Both the position numbers and the translations under genes were made by a program. A stretch of 64,000 nt of DNA from positions 2,790,001 to 2,854,000 of the forward strand of contig NC_064000.1 of assembly GCF_932276165.1 (NCBI RefSeq). The letters run 5' to 3'. The notes beneath the pieces are model-generated. The model searched no databases, was not told the DNA's origin, and was given only the letters and a program-made list of their open reading frames with translations. Shown here one piece after another: positions 9,484 through 18,685 of this stretch. Numbering within the stretch: the first letter of the stretch is position 1; every line of letters begins with the position of its first letter. Source of the DNA: Plutella xylostella (lineage: Eukaryota > Arthropoda > Insecta > Lepidoptera > Plutellidae).

Positions 9484-11370
9484 CTAATTTAAATCTACTG
9501 TACTATTTTCAGTATTACTACTGACGGTGTCAATAGGGACACAAGTGTTCTTCGTTATAATGCTTATAACTGAGTTAATAAGAGGAGCTACTTCTGTAGC
9601 TAAACGTCGTTTCTGATTTAAGGACAGAAATAAACTGTCCCAGGTCAACTTAAAATTATCTACATACAAATTAGTATCAAAGAAATTGATACAGTCAGAT
9701 TTATAACACGCATTGTACATATTTCTATTTAGGCTACATGTCATATAATTGTATTTGTCAGGCAGTGTGCAAGAATAAGGAAATGCACAAACAAATATAT
9801 GTTTTGCAGGAATGCTTTCTAATATAGCAAAACTTCTATTTATATCAGAATTTGACACACCTAAACTATTTCCCACCATAATTAATATAGTAGTTTTTTC
9901 GGTGTACGACCTCTCTGAAATCAGTTGTACTATTTGTGCGAATGAAAGTTCTGGGTAACAATGATTAACAACATTTCCAGTTACATGATTACCCAACATG
10001 TGCCCGAAATCCTTGCCAAGCCTATCGGAGTATACAACTGTGCTGTAATCCTTGGCTGAACTGCTACTACTTGTATCAGTAGTAAGCCTTGTCAAGTAAG
10101 TGGGTGACATCTTAGGTAACTGCTTATTACCTACTATTCTACTAGCTGCCTGAGCATAGGTGGGTATCCTATGTAATTTATTATTGGAGGTCGGAAAAAC
10201 ATCTGCTGTAGCCGATTTACTCTGGATGACCCTTGAGGATGGCGTGGCCGTCGGGAGGCTGGTGGTGGCCCTCGGGAGGATGGTGGTGGTCCCCGAGAGT
10301 CTGGTGGTGATCCCCGAGAGTCCAGTGGTGGCCAACGGGATTCTGTTTGTGGCCTCCGAGGTGGTGGTGGCCCTCGGGAGGATGGTGGTGGTCCCCGAGA
10401 GTCCAGTGGTGGCCAGCGGGATGCTGTTTTTGGCCTCCGAGGTGGTGGTGGCCCTCGGGAGGATGGTGGTGGTCCCCGAGAGTCCAGTGGTGGCCAGCGG
10501 GATGCTGTTTGTGGCCTCCGAGGTGGTGGTGGTGGCCTCCGGAGATGCGGTGGTGGCTTCAGCAGGTGAAGACTTCTCCGGCAGCATCTCAACCCGAACT
10601 AAGCCCACACTACTCAGCACCAGCAGCTGGTTTTCGTATTCCAGAGTTCTCTGTTCTAGGGCAGACTTCAGTGTGGCCAGCCTAGACTGTAGCATGGCAA
10701 TGTTGAACTCGCACTCCTGGTTGTTGTCTGCGAGCTTCTGGTTGTAGTCTGACATCTCTTGTTCATATTTATTCACCAGTAGTTGAAGTCTCACTCTATC
10801 CTTTGTCAATGGAAGGTGCGTCTTATGCTTTTTCAATGCTCGCTCAGACTTCCTGATATATTTCTTTATTTTAATATATTTTTTAAGCCTGTTTGCACCT
10901 GTGATATTGGTTGATTTTCTTGGAGTTGTAAGGTCTATTGTTGGCATAGGGGTGGGGTGTAGGGTGACTAATTCATCGTACAATGCCATTGTCTTATCTG
11001 TTTCCTCGCTTGCATGTGCTTCATTTATTTGCTGGATCTCTGCGTGTGCTTCAGCCAATTGCTGCTCTAGGCTATAGATCTTAGACAAGGCAGCTTCATG
11101 TAAATCCTGACACTCTTTGTATGATCTAAGTACAATCTGTAGCTCATCACATTTGCCTTGCAAGTCTTGGTATTGGATGTCCATTTCAGCTATGTCATTC
11201 TTTAAGTCCGAGTTCTTTTTTAAAAGGGAATCAAATTCCTTTTCATTGTCCTCCCGCTCTGCCATCAGTTGGCTTGAGAGGTCACGAGATGCCTTGAGAT
11301 CCTCCAAAGCTGTCCTCAGCTGGATCTCCAGGTCACGGCTCTGCACCTTCCGGGTCGTCATCCTCGACAT
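9484..11370 (-). CDS. LINE ORF1: coiled coil, Thr-rich repeats and SGNH-like domain
   Basis: ATG at 11370 opens MSRMTTRKVQ and about 628 codons follow. Residues about 10-130 look like a long coiled coil (heptad-rich, Glu/Leu/Lys). A Thr/Ala-rich stretch at about 265-370 contains 27-residue tandem repeats (TTSEATNSIPLATTG type). The C-terminal ~190 residues include YSDRLGKDFGHMLG and ILIMVGNSLGV, which fit the layout of the SGNH esterase-like domain found in CR1-type ORF1 proteins. The usual catalytic GDS and GTND-like motifs are not intact, so the domain may lack hydrolase activity. Role: RNA-binding or particle component (family knowledge). Confidence 0.7.
   Translation of the reverse strand: MSRMTTRKVQSRDLEIQLRTALEDLKASRDLSSQLMAEREDNEKEFDSLLKKNSDLKNDIAEMDIQYQDLQGKCDELQIVLRSYKECQDLHEAALSKIYSLEQQLAEAHAEIQQINEAHASEETDKTMALYDELVTLHPTPMPTIDLTTPRKSTNITGANRLKKYIKIKKYIRKSERALKKHKTHLPLTKDRVRLQLLVNKYEQEMSDYNQKLADNNQECEFNIAMLQSRLATLKSALEQRTLEYENQLLVLSSVGLVRVEMLPEKSSPAEATTASPEATTTTSEATNSIPLATTGLSGTTTILPRATTTSEAKNSIPLATTGLSGTTTILPRATTTSEATNRIPLATTGLSGITTRLSGTTTILPRATTSLPTATPSSRVIQSKSATADVFPTSNNKLHRIPTYAQAASRIVGNKQLPKMSPTYLTRLTTDTSSSSSAKDYSTVVYSDRLGKDFGHMLGNHVTGNVVNHCYPELSFAQIVQLISERSYTEKTTILIMVGNSLGVSNSDINRSFAILESIPAKHIFVCAFPYSCTLPDKYNYMTCSLNRNMYNACYKSDCINFFDTNLYVDNFKLTWDSLFLSLNQKRRLATEVAPLINSVISIITKNTCVPIDTVSSNTENSTVDLN
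10279..10525. repeat. 81-bp minisatellite inside LINE ORF1
   Basis: About three units of 81 bases (27 codons) lie in frame. The shared landmark GGCCTCCGAG ends at 10360, 10441 and 10522 on the + strand. Because the period is a multiple of three, copy-number changes leave ORF1 open. Confidence 0.85.
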
Positions 11371-11637
11371 GTCTGAAACCACCCGGGGTTACCCGTTAGT
11401 ATGTTGATAGGTAGAATTGAGAGGATGTTTATCCAAGATATATACAAAATAACCCTCTTTAGGTATAACTTAATCAAACCAATCAAAACTTGATATATTG
11501 TAAGTCTATGTAAAAATGATCAAAAGGTAACTTATTTGTTAGTTATCATATACAATGTAGTCATGAACACAAACTATGGGTGGGGAGGGAGTAATATGCA
11601 TAATATGTTACTTAAATTAATAGGTACTCAGTGGTAT

Positions 11638-13234
11638 TACTGTTTAACAACTTAAAAAAATCTTGTTCGAACTGTGATTTTGCTGTTTGTCGTAAATTGG
11701 TATTTAAGTCGATATATTGTTTAAGGAATGGGCTTTGTTTAAATTGAATTACTCTATGGATTTTTTTCAAAATTAGTCCTTGTGAAATACATGTTTGCAA
11801 ATGAATATAATGTATAACGTATCGAAATTTGTCATACAAGTTGGGTATTAATTTTTTTGTTTTTGACCCGGGTGGAATAAAGTTTTGTGGGCAAAAGGGT
11901 AAATCGTTATGTATATTATGTAAGTTTACAGGATATTCTAAATCAACTTCCAATATGTAGCCAACATCAGAATTATGGGGGATTTTAAGAATGTCTAACT
12001 GAAGTATTTCGAGTTCTTGCATAAACTTAAAATCAGAACAAGGTAAATAATTACACATAGCGTATCCGTATAGATTATTACAATCAATGTATAAAAGAAA
12101 ATTGCTTGGAATGTTTGGGTTGTAGTCAGCTAAATATTTATTATTAGCTTTAGCGTATCTGTTAGAACACAAGCAAACTCCACCACGGATACCAGTTTGT
12201 ATCATTCGATATATCTCTAAGTCATGAATAAGCTCGAGCTTGATTTTTGTCTTGAGTAGCATAGCATCGAAACTTAAACTAGGTGCAGTAAGGTAAAATG
12301 CTGGGTCTAACCTATAGTTCTCCATACACGCTTTACGAAAACTTTCGAAAATATCCGCAAGCAGAAGAACATCAGACTTGAGATAAATATCCGTGTATTC
12401 ACCGAGGTTGGTCAAGTTAAAGGTTTGCCAAACGTTTATAGCATGCTGATAATCACTCTCAGTAATATGTTCTCGGGTCAAGCTGCTATAAAAACATTTT
12501 CGCTCCGGTAAACTAGTCTCAGTATATGACTCCCAACCCTTAACGTGTTCGTAAGGATAAACACCCTTGCGTCGCATTAATTCGAAATGTGCTGTACTTC
12601 TAAACTTTGTCTTTAGGTGAATAAAGTCGTCTTTGTTAAGGTTGTTTACTAATTTGTCCAAACTAGTAGATAAAAAATTAAATGAGTCAACAAAACGAAC
12701 CGCTATAAAATCATCATTGTTTTTAAAACATTTTGTAAAAGAAATATACTTTTCTTTATTTTTCGCGACCACTTTTATTGACCCGTTTGTTTCACCTAAC
12801 TGTTTAATAAATAAATGAGAATCATATCCTGATAAATTATGAAAAAAAACTGGAACAAATTTAGGTAAAGCGAATCGAAGATTACAGTATGAATGTGCTG
12901 CGCCGCGAAATATTCCCGTCAAGTGGCAATGATCACGTACACGGTCATCTAACAGTATTCCAGAACAAATATGACAATGCTTCGCTTTATTAAATGAATC
13001 TAAATCTTTGTCAGTAAAAACCATAGGAACTTCTTTTTTCAATATTGATTTAATTCTTAATACATCCTTCTGCAAATAATCAACAAACACTTGATCACTA
13101 TGAGGTCCGCGATAAGTTCTGTATCTGTTAAGATTAGAGTCATAAGAACAGACAATGTAGTACCCAAAAGCTGCAGGAACATGTTTCTGAGTTGTGACAG
13201 TTAAATTGTGCTCCTCGCTTTGTTCACAAGGTTC
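11638..13234 (-). pseudogene. Type B DNA polymerase, central part
   Basis: Reading follows an in-frame TAA at 13235-13237 and stays open to the LINE junction. In order: an HNH/endonuclease VII-like Cys-His cluster CHICSGILLDD...DHCHLTG, exonuclease motif NLSGYDSHLFIKQ, protein-priming-type pol B segments (YTDIYLKSDVLLLADIFESF), LTAPSLSFDAML, and palm motif A IDCNNLYGYAMCNYLP. It ends in FEQDFFKLLNS at the insertion point. Family knowledge: exonuclease plus polymerase of Polintons and related viruses. Confidence 0.8.
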
Positions 13235-14383
13235 TTAAAACGATTCGAAATCGGCGTAAATAGTAAACGGTAAATATTGCATTCTTTCAAAATGATTAAA
13301 TTGCATTAACGTACCAGGTTTAGGTAGTCGAGTGGCTACGCCATCGCAAAGATGAGATTCTAATGTTTCTTTGTTATTAAAAAATAATAAGCATTCATCG
13401 CAAAAAAATAGTTTTCCATGGTGTTTTGTAATTTGTACGGATAGCAACCGAGCTAAGTCTTTTATTAAACAATAATGGGTTTTAGTGCCGTTCTCGAAAT
13501 ATAACAAATTGATGTGATTACTTTTTTTCTGTTTAGTCTTGTACAAAGGCCCAACAATATACTTTCCACTTTTAATGCCATAAACATTTACACTAAAATT
13601 TTCATTGTTATTTTCGAAAGTTCTAATGTCCCTTAAAGACACAGGAAACGTCATATTTGCTGTGTTGAGAATGTCATTAAAATTGGGATAGGAAGATACT
13701 CTATCAGCATTCTTCTTTTTGGGGAATAATGCCGCCATAATACTCCAAAGAAAGCAAAAATTATCATTATTTCTAATATTAATACAAGCACGTTTATTTT
13801 TAATAAATGTTGGCAATTCTATATAATTAGAAGCACGAAGAGGGTTATATTTATTAATGTTGACTTCCAAATATTTATTACTCAAAAATGACCAACCGCT
13901 ATCCCGCTCTTGAAACTCGCTTATTTTATTTAGTAATTTGTCGACAACTTTAGAGAATATTTCATTAAAATCTGTATTTTGAAAAAACACATAATTTTCC
14001 GTCGTAAATGATTTAATTTCGGTCGTTTCGTCTTTAGGCAAATAAAATCGAGCAAAAAACTCAAAATTTACTTTTAATGAATTAAAAGTAGCCAATTTAG
14101 CATCGATTACTTGTTTTACGTAATTACGCAGACTTAAGATATAGTCCCGTGGCAAAGCGTGCGTCAGCGCAGCCTCGTCACCCGACCCCTCCGCCAGCTG
14201 GTTGTTGGAAACTACTCGATATGAAGCTACACGATTCCTAAATGCACTGTTAATTTTTAAAATATTATCACTGACTTGAACAACGCAATTATTTTTATGT
14301 AAAATTGACTTAAGATGTGCGGAGAAGCCCTTACTATTGATTGTCTTGTCACAAACCTCACAGTAAATGTTTTTACTAGACAT
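13235..14383 (-). pseudogene. Type B DNA polymerase, N-terminal part, ended by a nonsense codon
   Basis: ATG at 14383 opens MSSKNIYCEVC, a C2H2-like Cys/His start. The frame includes NKRACINIRNNDNFCFLWSI, typical of insect Polinton-type polymerases, a second Cys/His pair FFCDECLLFFNN, and exonuclease motif I YADFES, immediately followed by TAA at 13235. The next 48 codons continue in the same frame to the central part, so a single base change accounts for the break. The gene lies about 40 bases from the end of the upstream GC-rich gene. Confidence 0.75.
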
Positions 14384-14421
14384 GATTGTGGTAATAAACA
14401 AAACCAAAGAAAATTACCTAC

Positions 14422-15167
14422 CTACCTACGACAAAAAAAAACTATTATTAGTATTTTAGTTGTCTCAAGGAAAAATGTACCCTCGTGGGTAAATTTTGCC
14501 TTGGCTGATTTTAAAAATTTAAAAAGAGCCTGCAGCTCTGGCTCGGACTCGTCAACCTGATAGCGCAAGTTGACGAGCGCTTTCCAGTAGCGGTCGCGGG
14601 CGTCGAGGTGTGCGATTTCGTCCCGGTTGTACACCCGTACCTCCACAAACAGGTTGCCGGCCAGTTCTTCAGCCCTCTTTATTAGGCCTCCCGCGACGCG
14701 CCGCCACAGCACCGACTGGAGCGCAGCTGTCCTCCGTTCCGTCACAGTAGCGACGTCGTCGGACGCGTTGAAAAGGTCCGCAAACTGGAGCTTGCGAGCG
14801 CTCGGAGTCAGGGTGGCCGCAGGCTGGCTGCTTCCACGGGACGTCGACGCAGACTTTTTCTTCGTTTGGGTCGACGCCGGCGGAGCAGATTTTCGCTTAC
14901 GCGATTCCTTCGGTTTTCTGAAAGAAATAATCAAATTACTATCGGATGCAACATTATGAAGCAGTTTAAACCTTATTATCTAACATAAAAAAATTATAAA
15001 CCATTAAAATAAACAATACTTACGAGAGTTGTACTGTGTCCTCGTCCTCGCTGTCGAGCGTGAGCGCGGGGCTCAGGGTCGGGGCTGCGCGCCGCTGTCG
15101 CCACTGGCTCTCCGAGAGGTCGACCACGCTGCCGCCGTTGTTGAAGTCGTATACTTCAGAGTCAGAC
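14422..15167 (-). CDS. GC-rich spliced gene of unknown function beside the polymerase
   Basis: Two exons are supported. Exon A (15024-15167) reads SDSEVYDFNNGGSVVDLSES and an acidic DSEDEDTV end, with donor GTAAGT. Exon B starts at 14917 after TTTCTTTCAG and reads PKESRKRKSAPP, a Ser/Lys-rich basic region, then an Arg/Ala-rich helical part with RRTAALQSVLWRRVAGGL, NLFVEVRVYNRDEI and WKALVNLRYQ. The phases match across the intron. The final ~20 residues before the stop at 14422 look non-coding, so the true 3' end may be a donor near 14485. GC content is far above that of its neighbours. A fragmented second copy lies at 24945-26215. No domain was recognised; element-encoded or captured host gene are both possible. 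Confidence 0.5.
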
Positions 15168-15434
15168 CTGCTAACAACAAACATATATATTTTAAACTTG
15201 AATGATGGAAGATAGTTAAAACTGCAGTGCTATAATATATAATAACACAATGTGTTATTTTTTATGACTGAATAAAATAGGATCATCAACCGTAATCGTT
15301 CAATGCTAGACATTACACATAAAACAATAAAATAAAACACACAGTTTATGACAATTCACTGTAGGATATAGGCCTCCTCCCGGACTGGAGGGTTGTTGCC
15401 ATAGCATAGTCTCCACGCTTTGCAAGCGGGATGC

Positions 15435-15477
15435 AAATATCAGAGAGCACAAAAAAATATTGTGCTCTCTGATATTT
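15435..15477. repeat. Perfect 18-bp hairpin at the edge of the virus-like block
   Basis: Arms at 15435-15452 and 15460-15477 (ATATCAGAGAGCACAA core) are perfectly complementary, with a 7-base A/T loop. It sits directly next to the 421-bp inverted arm that starts at 15480, so it marks one boundary of the rearranged segment. Confidence 0.85.
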
Positions 15478-15479
15478 TA

Positions 15480-15900
15480 GTTGTTAGGAGAGTCCATAAC
15501 TTTTTCAGACCGCGAGACCCAACAAAGGAATTTTGGACCACATTGAATGACAGGCAAGAAAGTAGGAGCTGGGCATGGTTAGAAACATACCTATCCATAG
15601 GACTCCTGGTCGGCATGACTTATTCAATGAACAGCTTCAACTATGGTCAAAGCTTCGCTGGTGTCTGGGTATTATCAGTTGTCATCTTACTGGCCAAGCA
15701 TATCCCAGGTGTTGGGGCTAACTCCACCATGGGAGTTCTCATGATCCTGGCGTTTATGTTGTTCGGTTTCTTAACGATTCCGGATATTATGAGACTGTTG
15801 CTAATGGCGGCAAAGGAGACACAGAAGTCAGTAGTGCCACCACCTTCCATTGACACATCAACCAATTATGTCATGAGCGTGGATTGGGGTATCAGATGGC
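15480..15900 (+). repeat. Inverted duplicate arm of the virus-like sequence
   Basis: This arm appears identical by eye to the reverse complement of 17652-18072 over 421 bases. It encodes (here on +) the multi-membrane stretch of the virus-like polyprotein, including FRPRDPTKEFWTTLNDRQES. Both flanks differ from the other arm. The loop between the arms is about 1.75 kb and holds more virus-like sequence and a TIR element. Confidence 0.85.
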
Positions 15901-16130
15901 GTCATTCATTGACTGGACCAGGCTTTCTGTAAGCGGTCTGGTGTTCCTAAGTCCGCTGAAAACCATTGGAGGGTTGAAGCTAGCAATGCCAAGCATTACT
16001 GTTGATGCCCTTTCACTCTGCATGAAGTAACACAAACTCATGCACGCTAGAGCCGTCCAGTTATTTTGGTGCGTTATCAGCAGGCACAACCATGCTCCAG
16101 CTGTGCAAACCTTCAACACCAACATCCTCA
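15901..16130 (-). pseudogene. RNA-virus-like polyprotein fragment
   Basis: On the minus strand about 75 codons stay open and hydrophobic, with LVLKVCTAGAWLCLLITHQN and RASTVMLGIASFNPP. Composition and position suggest that this continues the virus-like sequence found beyond the TIR element at 16133-17253. It abuts the inverted arm at 15900 without a recognisable boundary sequence. Family not identified. Confidence 0.4.
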
Positions 16131-16496
16131 TACCCCATTTATACTCTCGCACGAGTGGCGAGGCGAGCGACAAGGCGAGGGGCGAGGCGCGAGTGTGAAC
16201 AGACGCTCGTGGCTCGCCTCCTCGATCGCCTCGCCACTCGCGGCGCTCGCGTCCGGAGCGGTTTTTGGGGCACGAGTCAAAGGAGCTCGCGTCGAGCTCG
16301 CGTCGCACGCGAGCGGGTGTTTACACTCTCGCGTCCGCTTCATTCTGGCTTCTACATCGTGCCGCGCAGGTTGTGTTCGTCGTCGTATAATTATAACGTA
16401 GTGTTTTTTCCTCAGTTGTATAATGGGTTGGTCGCAAGACGTAACATTTAATTTCATATAAGTAAATATTTCAATAAAATAATAATAATAAAAAAA

Positions 16497-16609
16497 CACT
16501 AAAACGTAAGAAATAAAAGCAGTACTTACCTGCTTAGATATATTAGAACTGTCACATAGAATAGGTCTAAACCATGTCTAAACCTTAAATTATTTCTTAC
16601 GTTTTAGTG
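16497..16609. repeat. Miniature foldback with 20-bp arms
   Basis: CACTAAAACGTAAGAAATAA at 16497-16516 is perfectly complementary to 16590-16609. It lies inside the TA-flanked element and may be a nested miniature element or part of its structure. Confidence 0.75.
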
Positions 16610-16929
16610 GTTTTTTGAAGTCGTTTTTTTATCATTATTTTATTTTATTACTTATTTATACTTAGTTTAATTGCAATAATTGACAATCAAAATTAAGAAG
16701 CAAATGATACCTATAAGTCCTACTAGTCAGTAGTAAACACGAAGTAGTTGCTATATACCTACCGTTGAGGAGTTCCCTTGACTACCTTCCGTTTCCATCA
16801 TCAGATCAGCTCAAGGTCACCATCATATTTTTTTTAATGTTAAAAATATAGGTAAGTACCTATGTACTTTCTAAATTTCATTAACTACAATCGGTTAATA
16901 GGTACCCAAAATGGAAATTCATAGCCTGT

Positions 16930-17100
16930 TTTTAACCCTTTACCCATCCTTGGAGGTGGAATCAAAATTTGAAAAAAATGGGACCACATGGGATCTCAAC
17001 CCAATACATAAAAAAATAATTTTCAAAATCGGTCCATAAACGGCGAAGTAATCGGTGATCATACATAAATTCTTTATTGTTGCGGCTAAAACTTCGACGT
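16930..17100. repeat. Dispersed lepidopteran repeat, copy 1
   Basis: It matches about 27165-27330 in the same orientation: CCCTTTACCCA, ATGGGACCAC, TCAACCCAATACA, AAAATCGGT and ATAAACGG blocks. Fragment of an unidentified element; no coding potential seen. Confidence 0.7.
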
Positions 17101-17146
17101 CCTCCATCGTTGCTAGCTCAAAGACAACTGAACTCTGCACGAGAGT

Positions 17147-17185
17147 GTAAACACCCACTCGCGTCACACGCGAGTGGGTGTTTAC
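17147..17185. repeat. Perfect 18-bp palindromic hairpin
   Basis: GTAAACACCCACTCGCGT, a 3-base loop, then the exact reverse complement. It is part of the subterminal region of the TA-flanked element, whose ends use related GTGTTTACA/CTCGCG words. Confidence 0.85.
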
Positions 17186-17253
17186 ATTCGCGCCTCCGCA
17201 CGAGTGACGAGGCGAGCGAGGAGGCGAGGGCCGAGGCGAGAGTGTAAATGGGG

Positions 17254-18685
17254 TATCAGGCCTACGGGTCCCTGTCCGAAAACCATCATGAAGCCAGCTC
17301 TTGTGTTCGTGATTGTTACGGCATGTCCTCTACCTATCCATTCTCGTTTGCCAATCTTCTGCCACAAGAACCATGTCAGTGCCACAGAGGTTGTTACCAT
17401 AAGTAGCCTAAACATGTTGCCGGTCCACCAGTTACAGAATATCTCGTAGGCCACCACCATCCACCAAAGGTCAGAGTAGATTGCAGCTCCCCCTTCAAAT
17501 TCCTTCTCCTTCTTAGATGATTTCGTGGCAGCCACTGTTATTGCCTCTCCAGGTCCCATCCAGCTATCTATAGTTGTCCATATTGCTGGTGTGTAGCCCA
17601 TTATTGTCCTTGCTACATCCCATAAGCTTGCACTGGAAACACCTAGGTTAAGCCATCTGATACCCCAATCCACGCTCATGACATAATTGGTTGATGTGTC
17701 AATGGAAGGTGGTGGCACTACTGACTTCTGTGTCTCCTTTGCCGCCATTAGCAACAGTCTCATAATATCCGGAATCGTTAAGAAACCGAACAACATAAAC
17801 GCCAGGATCATGAGAACTCCCATGGTGGAGTTAGCCCCAACACCTGGGATATGCTTGGCCAGTAAGATGACAACTGATAATACCCAGACACCAGCGAAGC
17901 TTTGACCATAGTTGAAGCTGTTCATTGAATAAGTCATGCCGACCAGGAGTCCTATGGATAGGTATGTTTCTAACCATGCCCAGCTCCTACTTTCTTGCCT
18001 GTCATTCAATGTGGTCCAAAATTCCTTTGTTGGGTCTCGCGGTCTGAAAAAGTTATGGACTCTCCTAACAACCCAGTAAATCAACAGGATTATCGGTAAC
18101 AATCTATTTTCAGGGTACACCAGTATGTTTACCAGGTATAACACCGGTGGAAAGACCGAACACAGAAGCCACGATATCCACGAAATTGTGACGTACGCCA
18201 GAACTAGTGATGTTGCTACCACTATATTCCTAATGTCCTCGTCTTGAATGTGGTCGTACGCTAGCTGGTAGGCGAGTAAGTTCAGTCCATTGGGCATGAA
18301 AGGCGCCATTAACCTCTCTAACCTTCTGAACTGAGTCATCATTTTACCACTATCTTCCGCTTCTTTGGCGCGTTCCTCCTTCTTTTCTTGAACCCTCTCG
18401 CGGTACTCATTAAAATCGTCGGTCGTCATCCCTTCTTCCCACTCTTCCATCTCGATGTCCTCAGATGAATCTACCCCCCTCAAAGGGGGACTCACTGAAA
18501 AACCGACATGTACTCGGTCGGAACTTCTCCAAATTTGCCTGATCCCCATCTGGCCCATTCCACCACATAGTGATCGACTGTTTGGCCAGCTGGAGTAAGC
18601 CTCTTCTCTTTGATGACCTTGGCTAAGACTATCTCCGTAAGCCCATCCCGTAAGATGGGACACCAATGGTCTTGTCCCATTACGA
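17254..18685 (-). pseudogene. RNA-virus-like membrane polyprotein segment (endogenous viral element)
   Basis: A long open minus-strand frame (about 17254-18490) holds an acidic/charged segment (EEWEEGMTTDDFNEY, EKKEERAKEAED), then at least six hydrophobic segments separated by charged loops, including LVLAYVTISWISWLLCSVF, LLVGMTYSMNSFNYGQSF and WLWQK-like ends. Toward higher coordinates a frameshift near 18500 leads into a shorter frame with PILRDGLTEIVLAKVIKEK. The layout (Cys-containing ectodomain, then charged linker and multi-pass membrane region) recalls non-structural regions of flavi-like viruses. That is an inference; no polymerase, helicase or protease motif is present. A multi-pass host protein is the alternative. 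It is interrupted by the TIR element and the SINE. 17652-18072 is duplicated in inverted orientation. Confidence 0.45.
17652..18072 (-). repeat. Second arm of the 421-bp inverted duplication
   Basis: Reverse complement of 15480-15900, without a mismatch that I could find. This arm lies in continuous virus-like sequence on both sides, so it is the original and the + strand arm is the copy. Confidence 0.85.

Larger units (their letters stand above)
6308..11637 (-). mobile_element. CR1-like non-LTR retrotransposon inserted in the polymerase gene
   Basis: A 5.33-kb element with two ORFs in minus orientation. Its 3' end is a TTTGAG-type repeat (6308-6331 complemented). Its 5' end falls at 11637, about 270 bases before ORF1. 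AGTA (TACT on the + strand) occurs at both junctions (6304-6307 and 11638-11641): either a 4-bp target duplication or microhomology. Excision at these points restores the polymerase frame exactly. Both ORFs are long and open, so the copy looks young and near full length. Clade call (CR1/Daphne-like) rests on the short-repeat tail and the ORF1 type. Confidence 0.8.
16133..17253. mobile_element. TA-flanked TIR element (Tc1/mariner-like, non-autonomous)
   Basis: The ends are CCCCATTTATACTCTCGC and, inverted, CCCCATTTACACTCTCGC, flanked on both sides by TA. Subterminal DNA is GC-rich with many GCGAG units. The interior contains a 113-bp foldback (16497-16609), a perfect 18-bp hairpin (17147-17185) and a repeat shared with 27165-27330. 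No transposase was found. It lies within the virus-like sequence. Confidence 0.75.

Noticed and set aside
10134..10747. Open frames on both strands over the GC-rich repeats (Pro/Arg-rich or Val/Trp-rich)
   Set aside because: They are low-complexity shadows of the Thr-rich repeats of LINE ORF1.
17687..17905. 72-codon open frame on +, identical to one at 15647-15865 on the minus strand
   Set aside because: It is the antisense shadow of the virus-like frame, appearing twice because of the inverted duplication.
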